Below the pieces are notes generated by a model. That model did not search any database. It was given only the letters and a program-made list of their open reading frames with translations, and had not been told where the DNA came from. Shown in pieces: positions 26,832 through 36,542 of a DNA stretch of 64,000 nucleotides. A program made the position numbers and the translations under genes. The stretch's first letter is position 1. Each line of letters opens with the position of its first letter. This DNA comes from Pseudomonadota bacterium (GTDB lineage Bacteria; Pseudomonadota; Gammaproteobacteria; Steroidobacterales; Woeseiaceae): the NCBI GenBank assembly GCA_027618995.1, contig JAQCGO010000002.1, forward strand, positions 62,001 through 126,000. Direction: 5' to 3'.

Positions 26832-28618
26832 AAAACATCCGAAATTTTTCCATTATTGCCCACATCGATCATGGCAAATCGACCCTGGCCGATCGCTTCA
26901 TCCAGCTTTGCGGGGGGCTCGATTCGCGCGAAATGTCGGCGCAGGTTCTCGATTCCATGGACATCGAGCGGGAACGCGGCATCACGATCAAGGCGCAGAG
27001 CGTGTCGCTGAACTATCTGGCCAAGAACGGTGAGACTTACCAGCTGAATTTCATCGATACGCCCGGGCATGTCGATTTTTCCTACGAGGTATCACGCTCG
27101 CTGGCCGCCTGCGACGGGGCGCTGCTCGTCGTCGATGCCGCCCAGGGTGTTGAGGCGCAGAGTGTCGCCAACTGCAATACGGCAATTGATCAGGGCCTCG
27201 AAGTAATGCCGGTGTTGAACAAGATTGATCTGCCTGCGGCGGAGCCCGCACGCGTGATCGCGGAAATCGAAGAAATTATTGGCATCGATGCGAGTGACGC
27301 CGTGATGGTCAGCGCGAAGACCGGCGAGGGCGTTCCCGAATTGCTGGAGGCCATCGTTGCGAGGATCCCGCCGCCAACTGGCAATCCTGATGCAAGCTTG
27401 CAGGCCCTGATCATTGATTCCTGGTTCGACAATTACACTGGTGTTGTATCACTGGTTCGTGTGGTTAACGGCCGCTTGCCGAAACGCGGCAAATTTACGG
27501 TCATGTCGACGGGCGTGTCGTACCAGGCCGACCGTGTTGGCAGCTTCACACCGAAAATGGTGGATCGTGAGGCGCTCGAAACGGGCACGGTTGGCTATGT
27601 GATCGCAGGTATCAAGGATATTTATGGTGCGCCCGTTGGCGACACGCTGACGCTGACCAGCGCGCCGTCTGCCAAACCCCTGCCCGGATTCAAACAGATG
27701 CAGCCGCGCGTGTTCGCGGGCATGTTTCCCATTCAGTCGGACGATTACGAGCACTTTCGCGAGGCGCTGCAAAAACTGCGACTCAACGATGCCGCGTTGC
27801 ATTTTGAACCTGAGACTTCGGTTGCTCTCGGTTTTGGCTTTCGCTGCGGGTTCCTCGGCATGCTACATATGGAGATTGTGCAGGAGCGGCTGGAGCGCGA
27901 ATACAACATCGACCTTATTACAACAGCACCCACGGTAATTTTCGAGATCATCGACAACAGCGGCAACCTCAGTTACGTCGACAACCCGTCCAAATTGCCG
28001 CCAGTCAACGAAATCGCGGAGCTGCGTGAGCCGATCATTACGGCCAACATCCTGGTGCCGGAGAAATTTGTCGGCCCGGTAATCACCTTATGTATCGAAA
28101 AGCGTGGTGTGCAAAAGCATATCCGCTACCTTGGCAGCCAGATATCTATCGAATACGAAATGCCGATGGCGGAAGTTGTGCTGGATTTCTTTGACCGACT
28201 CAAGTCGGTAAGCCGCGGCTTCGCATCATTTGACTATCATTTCGCTCGTTTTGAGCCGGCCAACCTGGTACGACTCGATATTTTGATCAACAAGGAGCGG
28301 GTCGATGCACTGTCAATAATCGTGCATCGCGAGAAATCACTGCGGCGTGGTCGCGACCTGGTTGAGAAAATGCATGAACTCATTCCGCGGCAAATGTTCG
28401 AAGTGGCAATACAGGCTGCAATTGGCAGCCAGATCGTCGCACGCAGCACTGTGAAAGCGCTGCGCAAAAACGTCACGGCAAAATGTTATGGTGGTGACGT
28501 GTCGCGCAAACGAAAACTTCTGGAAAAACAAAAGGCCGGCAAACGCCGGATGAAACAGGTAGGATCGGTCGAAATTCCGCAAGAGGCATTTCTGGCGGTC
28601 CTCCGAGTGGATAAGTGA
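26828..28618 (+). CDS. lepA: Elongation factor 4 (LepA)
   Basis: A ribosome-associated GTPase that acts in translation and ribosome assembly. The 596-residue product has G1 [14 protein letters not shown] (residues 11-24), G2 [11 protein letters not shown]3 [10 protein letters not shown]4 NKIDLP and G5 SAKTG. The LepA-specific C-terminal domain ends in [20 protein letters not shown]. Length and order of domains are standard. It is followed after ten bases by lepB. Confidence 0.98.
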   Translation: MKNIRNFSIIAHIDHGKSTLADRFIQLCGGLDSREMSAQVLDSMDIERERGITIKAQSVSLNYLAKNGETYQLNFIDTPGHVDFSYEVSRSLAACDGALLVVDAAQGVEAQSVANCNTAIDQGLEVMPVLNKIDLPAAEPARVIAEIEEIIGIDASDAVMVSAKTGEGVPELLEAIVARIPPPTGNPDASLQALIIDSWFDNYTGVVSLVRVVNGRLPKRGKFTVMSTGVSYQADRVGSFTPKMVDREALETGTVGYVIAGIKDIYGAPVGDTLTLTSAPSAKPLPGFKQMQPRVFAGMFPIQSDDYEHFREALQKLRLNDAALHFEPETSVALGFGFRCGFLGMLHMEIVQERLEREYNIDLITTAPTVIFEIIDNSGNLSYVDNPSKLPPVNEIAELREPIITANILVPEKFVGPVITLCIEKRGVQKHIRYLGSQISIEYEMPMAEVVLDFFDRLKSVSRGFASFDYHFARFEPANLVRLDILINKERVDALSIIVHREKSLRRGRDLVEKMHELIPRQMFEVAIQAAIGSQIVARSTVKALRKNVTAKCYGGDVSRKRKLLEKQKAGKRRMKQVGSVEIPQEAFLAVLRVDK

Positions 28619-28628
28619 GACTCAAGTT

Positions 28629-29381
28629 TTGAGTATTAATCTGGCATTGATTTTGACGCTTTTAACATTGCTCAGCGGCCTGATTGTGGCGTTGGACAAA
28701 CTGGTTTGGCGAACCAGGCAGCAGAAGAAGGCGTCCCTCGCGCTTTTGGCTCTGGTCGAGTATGCACGGTCGTTCTTTCCCGTATTGCTGTTCGTATTGG
28801 TCATTCGGTCGTTTGTATTTGAGCCGTTTCGAATTCCGTCCGGATCGATGATGCCGACCCTGTTGCAGGGCGATTTTATATTCGTCAAGAAGTACTCCTA
28901 TGGCCTTCGTCTGCCGGTGACGGAGACCAAGATTCTTGGGACGGGTGCGCCAGAGCGAGGCGATGTGGTCGTATTTCGCCTGCCTTCGGATCCCAGTATC
29001 AATTACATCAAGCGCGTTGTTGGATTGCCCGGCGATGTCGTGACCTACCGCCGCCATGTACTGACTGTGAACGGCGAAGTGATTCCCTTGGAGCGGCATC
29101 CGCATGCGACGCCGGCAGATCCCCGTTTTGTCGAGCAACTGGGCGATCGGGAGCACGAAATTCTTATCATCGACGAGAATCACGTGACGCCGGGCGAGGC
29201 ATTCGAGGTCCCGGAGGGGCATTACTTCATGATGGGCGACAACCGGGATAACAGTAAGGACAGTCGCTATCTTGGGGCGATTCCGGAGACCCATCTGGTT
29301 GGGGAGGCGGTACGGATCTGGATGCATATCGACGGCCTGCAATGGCCACGCTGGGATCGAATCGGCGACAAGATTCAATAA
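28629..29381 (+). CDS. lepB: Signal peptidase I
   Basis: Removes signal peptides from exported proteins at the outer face of the inner membrane. The 250-residue product has two N-terminal helices. The catalytic serine is in PSGSMMPTLLQGD and the catalytic lysine in NYIKRVVGLPGD. The family boxes GDVVVF and GDNRDNSKDSRYLG are present. It starts at TTG (28629); no ATG fits the N-terminal helix. It is paired with lepA as usual. Confidence 0.96.
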   Translation: MSINLALILTLLTLLSGLIVALDKLVWRTRQQKKASLALLALVEYARSFFPVLLFVLVIRSFVFEPFRIPSGSMMPTLLQGDFIFVKKYSYGLRLPVTETKILGTGAPERGDVVVFRLPSDPSINYIKRVVGLPGDVVTYRRHVLTVNGEVIPLERHPHATPADPRFVEQLGDREHEILIIDENHVTPGEAFEVPEGHYFMMGDNRDNSKDSRYLGAIPETHLVGEAVRIWMHIDGLQWPRWDRIGDKIQ

Positions 29382-29395
29382 TGTGGTGCAAGTCA

Positions 29396-29424
29396 CTGAC
29401 AGGCCGTCTAAAATTACATTAAAT
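29396..29424 (+). promoter_or_regulatory. Candidate sigma-70 promoter before DUF4845-rnc-era
   Basis: CTGACA at 29396-29401 and TTAAAT at 29419-29424 are 17 bases apart, in the 90-base gap after lepB. The gap is AT-richer than its surroundings. It could provide separate expression of the DUF4845-rnc-era-recO-pdxJ-acpS genes. The match is moderate. Confidence 0.35.
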
Positions 29425-29471
29425 CTGGTCCAATCTGAGTGTGGAGGCTGCCTGATCTGCAGTGCTGAAAT

Positions 29472-29879
29472 ATGCGAAGAATTAGACGATTGGAAGCGAG
29501 CTTGTTGCGTAACTCACGGCGACGGCAGCAGGGCATGACCATGCTGGGCCTGGTGTTCCTGCTCATATTCATCGGTGTATTCGCGTTCGGGGCCATTCGC
29601 CTCATACCGGTCTACCTGAACTACATGAAGGTCATCGGTGTTGTAAATGGTGTGGTGACGGAATTCGAAGGGCAGAATGCAAACGCTGCGGCGGTGCGCC
29701 GTTCGATTTCGCGGCGTTTCGACGTGGAGAGTGTGAGCGAGATTGTCGCCAAGGATGTAAAGGTATCGCCGGTTGATGGTGGCCTGCAGGTTTCTGCTAC
29801 TTATGATCACAGCACGCCTTTCCTCAGCAATATCTCTTTCACGGTGCATTTCGATAAAACCGAAACTGTGCGCCGCTGA
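29472..29879 (+). CDS. DUF4845 family membrane protein
   Basis: A 135-residue protein with one N-terminal membrane helix (GMTMLGLVFLLIFIGVFAFG) after a basic segment; this resembles the hydrophobic start of a prepilin. A mixed alpha/beta domain follows. This is the DUF4845 family, regularly found between lepB and rnc in gamma- and betaproteobacteria. Its function is unknown; the conserved position suggests a link to export or membrane-bound RNA processing. It ends five bases before rnc. Confidence 0.85.
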   Translation: MRRIRRLEASLLRNSRRRQQGMTMLGLVFLLIFIGVFAFGAIRLIPVYLNYMKVIGVVNGVVTEFEGQNANAAAVRRSISRRFDVESVSEIVAKDVKVSPVDGGLQVSATYDHSTPFLSNISFTVHFDKTETVRR

Positions 29880-29884
29880 GTTCT

Positions 29885-30574
29885 GTGACGTCTGGCGCTT
29901 CGATGTGGCTCGCAGAAACGCTGAGCTACAAGTTTAATGACGCCCGACTGCTGCAGCAGGCACTGACTCACCGCAGCTGTCATGGCGATAACAATGAGCG
30001 CCTCGAGTTTCTGGGTGATGCTGTCCTGGACCTGGTGGTTTCCGACTTGTTATTCAACAAGCGAACGGCGGCCGCCGAGGGCGATCTGAGTCGTTTACGC
30101 GCTTCACTCGTTAACAAGTCGTCGCTTGCCGAACTCGCATCCGAACTGGGTCTGGGCGAGTTTCTGATTCTCGGTGAAGGCGAACGCAAGACGGGCGGCC
30201 ATCGGCGCGAATCCATTCTGGCGGACGCCCTTGAAGCCCTGTTTGGCGCGGTCTACGTCGATGCCGGTTTCGCCGCGGCGACCGCTGTGATCCGGCATGC
30301 TTTTGGCGCGCGCCTGACGACGCTGCCCGTGGATGACGAGCTGCGAGATCCGAAAACGCGACTCCAGGAGTGGCTGCAAGGCAAGGCTAGTGGATTGCCC
30401 GACTACGAGTTGATCAGGACCAGCGGCAAAGCACATCGACAGCTGTTTGAAGTGCGTTGTTCAATACAGGACGGTCGCTTGCAGTCGACGGGCTGCGGTT
30501 CGTCCCGGCGCAATGCAGAGCAGGAATCTGCCGAAAAAATGCTGGCAGCGCTGGACGCTGACGACGCGAGCTGA
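29885..30574 (+). CDS. rnc: Ribonuclease III
   Basis: Cuts double-stranded RNA in rRNA and mRNA processing. The 229-residue product contains the RNase III signature NERLEFLGDAVLDLVVSDLLF and the second acidic site ADALEALFGAVYVD. A C-terminal double-stranded-RNA-binding domain follows (DPKTRLQEWLQGKASGLPDY to AEKMLAAL). It starts at GTG (29885), and its stop overlaps the era ATG. Confidence 0.97.
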   Translation: MTSGASMWLAETLSYKFNDARLLQQALTHRSCHGDNNERLEFLGDAVLDLVVSDLLFNKRTAAAEGDLSRLRASLVNKSSLAELASELGLGEFLILGEGERKTGGHRRESILADALEALFGAVYVDAGFAAATAVIRHAFGARLTTLPVDDELRDPKTRLQEWLQGKASGLPDYELIRTSGKAHRQLFEVRCSIQDGRLQSTGCGSSRRNAEQESAEKMLAALDADDAS

Positions 30575-31458
30575 TGACGACACATTGCGGATTCGTAGCG
30601 GTTATCGGCCGGCCCAATGTCGGCAAGTCGACGCTGATCAATTCCGTGATGGGCCGGAAAATCAGCATTGTGACGGCCAAGCCACAGACAACACGCCATC
30701 GGATCCTCGCGGTACACAGCGAGAAGAATACGCAGATCATATTCGTCGACACGCCCGGCATACATCGCAAAGCAAATCGCGCCATGAATCGAATGATGAA
30801 CCGGACCGCCGCGAGTGCATTGGCTGATGCGGACCTCGTCTTATTCGTCTGTGATGCGACGCGCTGGACGGAAGAGGACGATGATGTTGTGCATCGCCTG
30901 AAATCAATCAAAGCGCCGATTATCGCCTTGCTGAACAAGGTAGATCGCGTGCATCCGAAAGAGCGCCTGTTCGCAAAGCTTGCAGAACTTGCGGCGCGTC
31001 TCGAATTTACCCAAATTTTCCCGTTATCCGCCTTGAAGAAGAGCAATCTGAATGAACTAATGGCAGCGATCCCGGCTTTTTTGCCGGAATCACCGTTTCT
31101 CTTTCCGCAGGAAATGCATACTGATCGTGGCGTCGAATTTCAAGCCGCCGAGGTAATACGTGAAAAGCTCACCTTGATGCTGCACCAGGAAGTGCCGTAT
31201 GGCCTGACGGTACAAATCGAACGTTACACGACGGCCGAAGAACAGGTCGAAATAGACGCGGTGATCTGGGTCGAGCGCGATAGCCAGAAAGGGATTGTCG
31301 TCGGCAAGGGCGGACAGGTGTTGAAGACAGTAGGTCAGGCGGCGCGCCTGGAGCTTTGCGAGCAGTTGCAGCGTCGCGTGCATCTCGAGATGTGGGTGAA
31401 AGTGAAAGACAACTGGTCGGACAGCGAGCAGGATCTAATGCGGCTCGACTACGAGTAA
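30574..31458 (+). CDS. era: GTPase Era
   Basis: Era binds 16S rRNA during 30S ribosome maturation. The 294-residue product has G1 GRPNVGKSTLINS, G3 DTPGIHRKANRAMN, G4 NKVDRV and a C-terminal KH domain with GIVVGKGGQVLKTVGQAAR. Its ATG overlaps the end of rnc by one base. recO follows after six bases. All features are normal. Confidence 0.98.
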   Translation: MTTHCGFVAVIGRPNVGKSTLINSVMGRKISIVTAKPQTTRHRILAVHSEKNTQIIFVDTPGIHRKANRAMNRMMNRTAASALADADLVLFVCDATRWTEEDDDVVHRLKSIKAPIIALLNKVDRVHPKERLFAKLAELAARLEFTQIFPLSALKKSNLNELMAAIPAFLPESPFLFPQEMHTDRGVEFQAAEVIREKLTLMLHQEVPYGLTVQIERYTTAEEQVEIDAVIWVERDSQKGIVVGKGGQVLKTVGQAARLELCEQLQRRVHLEMWVKVKDNWSDSEQDLMRLDYE

Positions 31459-31464
31459 CTCGGA

Positions 31465-32187
31465 ATGCGCGCACAGCAACAAGCGGCGTTCATCCTGCAT
31501 CATCGGCCGTTTCGCGATACCAGCCAGATTTTCGACGTACTGAGTCGCGAGCACGGCAAGCTGTCGCTGGTGGCGCGCGGCAGCCGCGGACCGAAATCGC
31601 GCTTGCGCGGGGTGCTTCGCCCGTTTATGCCGTTGTCGATGTCCTGGGTAATGCGTACCGAGCTCGGTACTCTGACGGGTGCCGAATTGCACGGTTCTCC
31701 CCTGCGCCTGACCGGTGACGCGTTGCTGTCGGGTTTTTACATCAACGAACTGTTGCTGCATTTCCTGCACCGGCACGATCCGCAACCGGATATTTTTGAC
31801 AACTACGTGCATGTCCTTGAGGCTCTGGCTGCCGCCGAGGACGTCGCGCCCTGCCTGCGAAAGTTCGAAATCGAATTGTTGCGTCAACTCGGCTACGCGC
31901 TCAGCCTTGAGCACGAAGCGGAGTCGCAGGAGTCGCTGCGGCCGGAAACCTGGTACCAGTACCGGGTCGAGCAAGGGCCGATGCCGGTTGCTCGCAGCGA
32001 GGGGCCACTCGTGTTTTCCGGCGCAACGATGCTCGCGATCGCTGCGCAGCGCTTTTCCGATCCTGCGGTGCTACGCGCAGCGAGCAGGCTGCTACGCGAG
32101 GTGATCAGCTTTCATCTCGGCGGCAAGGAATTGAAAAGTCGCAAGGTCCTGATCGAATTACATCGACATCGAACGCCTGCAAGCTAG
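31465..32187 (+). CDS. recO: DNA repair protein RecO
   Basis: RecO loads RecA in the RecFOR pathway. The 240-residue product has an N-terminal OB-fold ([37 protein letters not shown]) and a helical C-terminal domain. It lacks the zinc-binding cysteines of some Gram-positive homologs, as is usual in gammaproteobacteria. It sits between era and pdxJ in the standard order. Confidence 0.93.
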   Translation: MRAQQQAAFILHHRPFRDTSQIFDVLSREHGKLSLVARGSRGPKSRLRGVLRPFMPLSMSWVMRTELGTLTGAELHGSPLRLTGDALLSGFYINELLLHFLHRHDPQPDIFDNYVHVLEALAAAEDVAPCLRKFEIELLRQLGYALSLEHEAESQESLRPETWYQYRVEQGPMPVARSEGPLVFSGATMLAIAAQRFSDPAVLRAASRLLREVISFHLGGKELKSRKVLIELHRHRTPAS

Positions 32188-32198
32188 AATACGCCGCT

Positions 32199-32939
32199 AT
32201 GACAATCAAGCCATTGTATCTGGGCGTCAACATCGATCATGTTGCAACCCTGCGGCAGGTGCGCGGTACACAGTATCCGCGTCCGGCCGAGGCCGTGCCA
32301 ATCGTCGAACAGGCCGGAGCTGACAGTATTACCGTCCACCTGCGGGAAGATCGACGGCATATCCAGGACGGCGACCTCGACGCGATTCAGGCGGTAATGC
32401 GGACTCACATGAACCTGGAATGTGCCGTGACCGATGAAATGCTCAGTATCGCTATCGCCGTTGCACCCAGCGATGTTTGCCTGGTGCCGGAGAAGCGCAC
32501 CGAACTGACGACTGAGGGCGGCCTGGACGTGGCCGGACAACTGAACAAGGTCCGCGACGCCTGCACCCGTCTGCTAACAGCCGGGATACGGGTATCACTG
32601 TTCATCGACCCCGATCCCGTGCAGCTTGACGCCGCGGTGCTGGCCGGCGCGCCGGTTGTCGAATTGCACACCGGGCGTTATGCCGACAGCGACGGGGCTC
32701 AGCAACAGCGCGAGTTGCAGCGCGTTGCGGCGGCGGCGAAACATGGCGAGAACTGCGGGTTGGTCGTCAATGCCGGTCACGGCTTGCATTACGGCAACGT
32801 AGCGGCGATCGTACGCATTCCGGAAATCGTAGAGCTTAATATCGGCCATGCCATCGTCGCACGGGCAATATTCGATGGACTCAGTATCGCAGTCAGCGAG
32901 ATGAAGCGTCTGATGAGCGCCGCGCGGTCCGGAAAATAG
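32199..32939 (+). CDS. pdxJ: Pyridoxine 5'-phosphate synthase
   Basis: Joins deoxyxylulose 5-phosphate and amino-acetone phosphate to pyridoxine 5'-phosphate in vitamin B6 synthesis. The 246-residue TIM-barrel protein begins [19 protein letters not shown]. It has the catalytic-loop blocks [16 protein letters not shown] and [31 protein letters not shown] closes the barrel. It is followed by acpS four bases later, a widespread pairing. Confidence 0.97.
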   Translation: MTIKPLYLGVNIDHVATLRQVRGTQYPRPAEAVPIVEQAGADSITVHLREDRRHIQDGDLDAIQAVMRTHMNLECAVTDEMLSIAIAVAPSDVCLVPEKRTELTTEGGLDVAGQLNKVRDACTRLLTAGIRVSLFIDPDPVQLDAAVLAGAPVVELHTGRYADSDGAQQQRELQRVAAAAKHGENCGLVVNAGHGLHYGNVAAIVRIPEIVELNIGHAIVARAIFDGLSIAVSEMKRLMSAARSGK

Positions 32940-32943
32940 CCAG

Positions 32944-33330
32944 ATGATTTTCGGTGTTGGCACGGACATTGTTGAAGTATCGCGGATTCAGGCGACCTAC
33001 GATCGCTTCGGCGAGCACTTTGTGCAACGTATCCTGATGGAGGAGGAGCTCGAGCTCTTCCGCAGCAGCAAATCGCCGGTGCGATTTCTGGCCATGCGTT
33101 TTGCTGGCAAGGAGGCCGCCGTCAAGGCCATGGGTACTGGTTTTCGCCATGGCATCTGGATGCGTGACGTGGGCATTACAAACAATGACTGGGGGCGGCC
33201 GTTGATCATCTGGTCGCAGCGTGGTCGTGCCGTTTGCGAACGGCTGGGTATCGGTGCAGGTCATGTCAGTCTCACTGACGACGCGGGTCTCGTTGTCGCG
33301 TTTTCCGTGGTCGAGACGGCGGAGCAATAG
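32944..33330 (+). CDS. acpS: Holo-[acyl-carrier-protein] synthase
   Basis: Transfers 4'-phosphopantetheine from CoA to acyl carrier protein. The 128-residue product has the motifs GVGTDIVEVSRIQ (Mg/CoA-binding aspartate) and FLAMRFAGKEAAVKAMGTG. The trimer-forming fold and length are standard. It closes the rnc-era-recO-pdxJ-acpS run; the next gene starts four bases later. Confidence 0.97.
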   Translation: MIFGVGTDIVEVSRIQATYDRFGEHFVQRILMEEELELFRSSKSPVRFLAMRFAGKEAAVKAMGTGFRHGIWMRDVGITNNDWGRPLIIWSQRGRAVCERLGIGAGHVSLTDDAGLVVAFSVVETAEQ

Positions 33331-33333
33331 CGC

Positions 33334-34107
33334 ATGAATTGTTTCTCATTCGATATTGAGACCATACCGGACGTCGAGTTCGGCCGCCGCTTCTGGGATC
33401 TCGGCGACTTGTCGGATGAAGATGTTGCCAAGGCGATGTTCTTCAAACAGCAGCAAAAGGCGGGCAGTGACTTCCTGCCGCTGCACCAGCATCGCATTGT
33501 CGCGATTTCAGTCGCATTGCGTACTGCGGACTCGTTTCGAGTCTGGTCGCTCGGCGACGTTGAGTCGGATGAGGCCGAAATCGTGCGTCGATTCTATGCC
33601 GGTATCGACCGCTATTTGCCCGATCTTGTGTCCTGGAATGGCGGTGGTTTTGATTTGCCCGTGCTGCATTACCGCGCCCTGAAGCACAATGTCCAGGCGC
33701 CGCGCTATTGGGAAATCGGCGATACGAATCGCGATTTCCGCTACAACAATTACCTGAGTCGATTTCACTGGCGACATGTGGATCTGATGGATGTGTTGTC
33801 GGGTTTCCAGCCGCGGGCTCGTGCGAATCTCGATCAGGCTGCCGTGTTGCTCGGTTTTCCCGGCAAGCTGGGCATGAGCGGTGACAAGGTGTGGGATTGT
33901 TACCGTAACGGTGGCATTCAGCAGATTCGTGATTACTGCGAGACCGATGTCCTCAACACCTGGCTGGTCTTCCTGCGCTTTGAGCATATGCGCGGCAATC
34001 TCGATGTGGCGGATTTGCAGCGCGAACTTGACCTCGTGCGTAATACGGTGCAGGCGATGGATGTGCCCCACCTGAACGAGTTTCTCGCCGCCTGGACTGC
34101 GAGCTGA
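33334..34107 (+). CDS. PolB-like 3'-5' exonuclease
   Basis: A 257-residue stand-alone exonuclease of the DnaQ/PolB proofreading fold. The catalytic acids are in FSFDIETIPD (Exo I), LVSWNGGGFDLPVLHYRA (Exo II) and YCETDVLNTWLVFLR (Exo III, Y-x3-D). Family members are described only as predicted exonucleases. It lies between acpS and rlmD with short gaps and is probably expressed with them. Confidence 0.88.
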   Translation: MNCFSFDIETIPDVEFGRRFWDLGDLSDEDVAKAMFFKQQQKAGSDFLPLHQHRIVAISVALRTADSFRVWSLGDVESDEAEIVRRFYAGIDRYLPDLVSWNGGGFDLPVLHYRALKHNVQAPRYWEIGDTNRDFRYNNYLSRFHWRHVDLMDVLSGFQPRARANLDQAAVLLGFPGKLGMSGDKVWDCYRNGGIQQIRDYCETDVLNTWLVFLRFEHMRGNLDVADLQRELDLVRNTVQAMDVPHLNEFLAAWTAS

Positions 34108-34116
34108 GGACTGCCC

Positions 34117-35436
34117 ATGGCCCTTCGTCAACGTCCTGAGCCGGAAACGGCGCTGATCAATTCGGTTGCGCACGATGGCCGCGGCATTGCAGAGGTCGCC
34201 GGCAAGAAGGTGTTTGTCGCCGGCGCATTGCGGGGTGAGCAGGTGAGCTTCATACGCCGCAAGAAGAATCGTAATTTCGACGAAGCTGAGTTGCTCGAAA
34301 TTCATGCGGCCTCGCCCGATCGGATTGAAGCACGCTGCGCTGCATTCGGCCACTGTGGTGGCTGCTCGCTGCAACACATAACGGACGATCAGCAACGCGC
34401 GATCAAGTTTCAGACGCTGCAGGACAACCTGCAGCGAATCGGCAAAGTGACCCCGGCGAGGTGGCTGGAGCCGCTCGTAGCCCCGACCTGGAACTACCGA
34501 AGGCGTGCGCGCCTGGCGGTCAAACAGGTACCGGCCAAGGGCAGGGTCCTGGTCGGCTTCCGCGAGCGTCACGCACCTTACATCACTGATATGCATCGCT
34601 GCGAAGTATTGGCGAGGCCGGTCGACGGCATGCTCGATGCCCTGAGCGAAATGATCGGCGCTCTGACGATTGCTGCCCGTGTGCCGCAGATCGAGGTCGC
34701 GGTAGCGGAGAACGGAGTCGCCCTGGTGTTTCGCGTGCTCGACGCCCCAACCGAAGCGGACAAGGTTTTGCTGCGTGAATTCGGTGTCCAGCATGCCGTC
34801 CGTATCTATTTGCAGCCACGCGGCCTTGATTCCGTCACGTTCCTGGATCCGGAGGAACAACCGGAACCGCTTTATTACACCCTGCGCGCGGCAGATGTCC
34901 GCATCGAGTTCGATCCGATGGGCTTTGTACAGGTCAATGCGGAGATCAATGAAAAGATGGTTGCGCTGGCGCTCGAACTGCTGGCGCCAGCACCCGACGA
35001 TCGGGTCCTAGACCTCTATTGCGGCATCGGCAATTTCTCTCTGCCCCTGGCGCGCCGTTGCAGCGCCGTACTTGGCGTGGAAGGGGATGCGCTGCTGGTC
35101 TGCGCCGCAGGCCACAATGCCGCGTTGAACAAGCTCGCGAATGCGAGCTTTCGGACCGCGGACCTGAGCAAGATTGATGGCAACGAAAGCTGGCTCCGCG
35201 ATGGCTGGGACTGTGTGCTCCTCGACCCCGCACGAAACGGGGCCGCCGAGGTCGTGCAACACATGCATCGCATTGGCGCGCGGCGTATTGTGTACGTGTC
35301 CTGTCACCCGGGAACCCTGGCGCGGGACGCCGGCACCCTGGTCCGGGAACAGGGGTATCAGCTTGACGCCGCCGGTATCATCGACATGTTCCCGCACACG
35401 GCACATGTCGAGTCGATCGCGCTTTTTAGCAAGTGA
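34117..35436 (+). CDS. rlmD: 23S rRNA (uracil-1939-C5)-methyltransferase RlmD
   Basis: Uses SAM to methylate U1939 of 23S rRNA. The 439-residue product has an N-terminal TRAM-like domain. The [4Fe-4S] cysteines are in CAAFGHCGGCSLQHI. The SAM-binding motif is VLDLYCGIGNFSLPLA. The catalytic cysteine is in VYVSCHPGTLARD. All RlmD/RumA landmarks are in order. The following 59 bases are AT-rich and carry the nagZ promoter. Confidence 0.96.
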   Translation: MALRQRPEPETALINSVAHDGRGIAEVAGKKVFVAGALRGEQVSFIRRKKNRNFDEAELLEIHAASPDRIEARCAAFGHCGGCSLQHITDDQQRAIKFQTLQDNLQRIGKVTPARWLEPLVAPTWNYRRRARLAVKQVPAKGRVLVGFRERHAPYITDMHRCEVLARPVDGMLDALSEMIGALTIAARVPQIEVAVAENGVALVFRVLDAPTEADKVLLREFGVQHAVRIYLQPRGLDSVTFLDPEEQPEPLYYTLRAADVRIEFDPMGFVQVNAEINEKMVALALELLAPAPDDRVLDLYCGIGNFSLPLARRCSAVLGVEGDALLVCAAGHNAALNKLANASFRTADLSKIDGNESWLRDGWDCVLLDPARNGAAEVVQHMHRIGARRIVYVSCHPGTLARDAGTLVREQGYQLDAAGIIDMFPHTAHVESIALFSK

Positions 35437-35459
35437 TGCACGGTAATAATAAATAATAA

Positions 35460-35489
35460 TTACATATACTTAGAGTACTTTTGTAGAAT
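35460..35489 (+). promoter_or_regulatory. Sigma-70 promoter of nagZ
   Basis: TTACAT at 35460-35465 and TAGAAT at 35484-35489 with an 18-base spacer, in an AT-rich gap that contrasts with its flanks. The start point would fall at about 35495-35497, on or next to the nagZ ATG (35496), so the transcript could be leaderless. No ribosome-binding site is visible before the ATG. Confidence 0.5.
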
Positions 35490-35495
35490 CAGTTT

Positions 35496-36542
35496 ATGTC
35501 TCTCGGTCCTGTCATGCTCGATGTTGAAGGGGTTGAATTAAGCCCGGCTGACCGCGATTTGCTGCGCGAACCGGCGGTCGGTGGCGTCATTCTGTTCACG
35601 CGCAACTATGAGTCGCCGGCGCAGATCACGGACCTCGTTGCTGAAATTCGGGCGCTGCGCAGGCCGACGCTGCTGATCGCCGTCGATCATGAAGGCGGGC
35701 GCGTACAACGTTTTCGGCAGGGTTTTTCGGCCATCCCGCCCATGCGCCAGCTGGGTAAGGTCTTCAACCAGGATTCGGAGCAGGGCCTCAAACTGGCGCG
35801 CCAGGCAGGCTGGCTGATCGGTGCCGAATTGCGCGCCGCGAACATCGATTTGTGTTTTGCACCCTGTGTCGATCTCGACTGGGACGTGAGCGAAATCATC
35901 GGCGATCGGGCGTTTCACCCGAATCCGGATACGGTAAGCGAACTCGCCGCTGCATTTTGTCGCGGCTTGCGTGCCGCCGGCATGGCTGCGGTCGCCAAGC
36001 ATTTTCCGGGCCACGGTGGGGTTATCGCCGATTCGCACCTGAAACTGCCGGTAGATCGGCGCGACTATGGAATCCTGCTCGACGACATGCGGCCGTACGA
36101 GCGACTGAATCAAAGTGGCTTGATCGCGGGCGTGATGCTGGCACACATTGTCTATCGTGAAGTGGACGAGCTACCGGCTGGATTTTCGTCGCAGTGGATC
36201 GAACGGGAATTGCGCGGACGTGTCGGCTTCGGCGGGGCGATATTCTGTGACGACCTGAGCATGCGGGCGACTGCTGCCTATGGTGATATGCCCGGTCGTG
36301 CATTGCGCGCGTTGCGCGCGGGTTGCGACATGATCCTGGTCTGCAATGATCGCGCGGCGGCACAGGAAACAGTGGCCGCTCTGAACAGCTATTCGAATCC
36401 ATTATCACTGGTGCGGCTTGCGCGCTTGCATGCCACCGGTAGGATGTCGCGCGAAACCTTGCTGGCGAGCGATGAGTGGCAACAGGCAAGTGCCGATGTC
36501 ACGCGCTGGAGCCAACGGCCGCCGCTGGAGCTCAACGCGTGA
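35496..36542 (+). CDS. nagZ: Beta-N-acetylhexosaminidase NagZ
   Basis: A cytoplasmic GH3 enzyme that removes GlcNAc from anhydro-muropeptides during cell-wall recycling; family members influence AmpC beta-lactamase induction. The 348-residue product has VAKHFPGHGGVIADSHLKLP, with the catalytic Asp/His loop. It also has LIAVDHEGGRVQRFR and the nucleophile region FCDDLSMRA. Length is standard. Its stop overlaps the GTG of the next gene. Confidence 0.96.
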   Translation: MSLGPVMLDVEGVELSPADRDLLREPAVGGVILFTRNYESPAQITDLVAEIRALRRPTLLIAVDHEGGRVQRFRQGFSAIPPMRQLGKVFNQDSEQGLKLARQAGWLIGAELRAANIDLCFAPCVDLDWDVSEIIGDRAFHPNPDTVSELAAAFCRGLRAAGMAAVAKHFPGHGGVIADSHLKLPVDRRDYGILLDDMRPYERLNQSGLIAGVMLAHIVYREVDELPAGFSSQWIERELRGRVGFGGAIFCDDLSMRATAAYGDMPGRALRALRAGCDMILVCNDRAAAQETVAALNSYSNPLSLVRLARLHATGRMSRETLLASDEWQQASADVTRWSQRPPLELNA

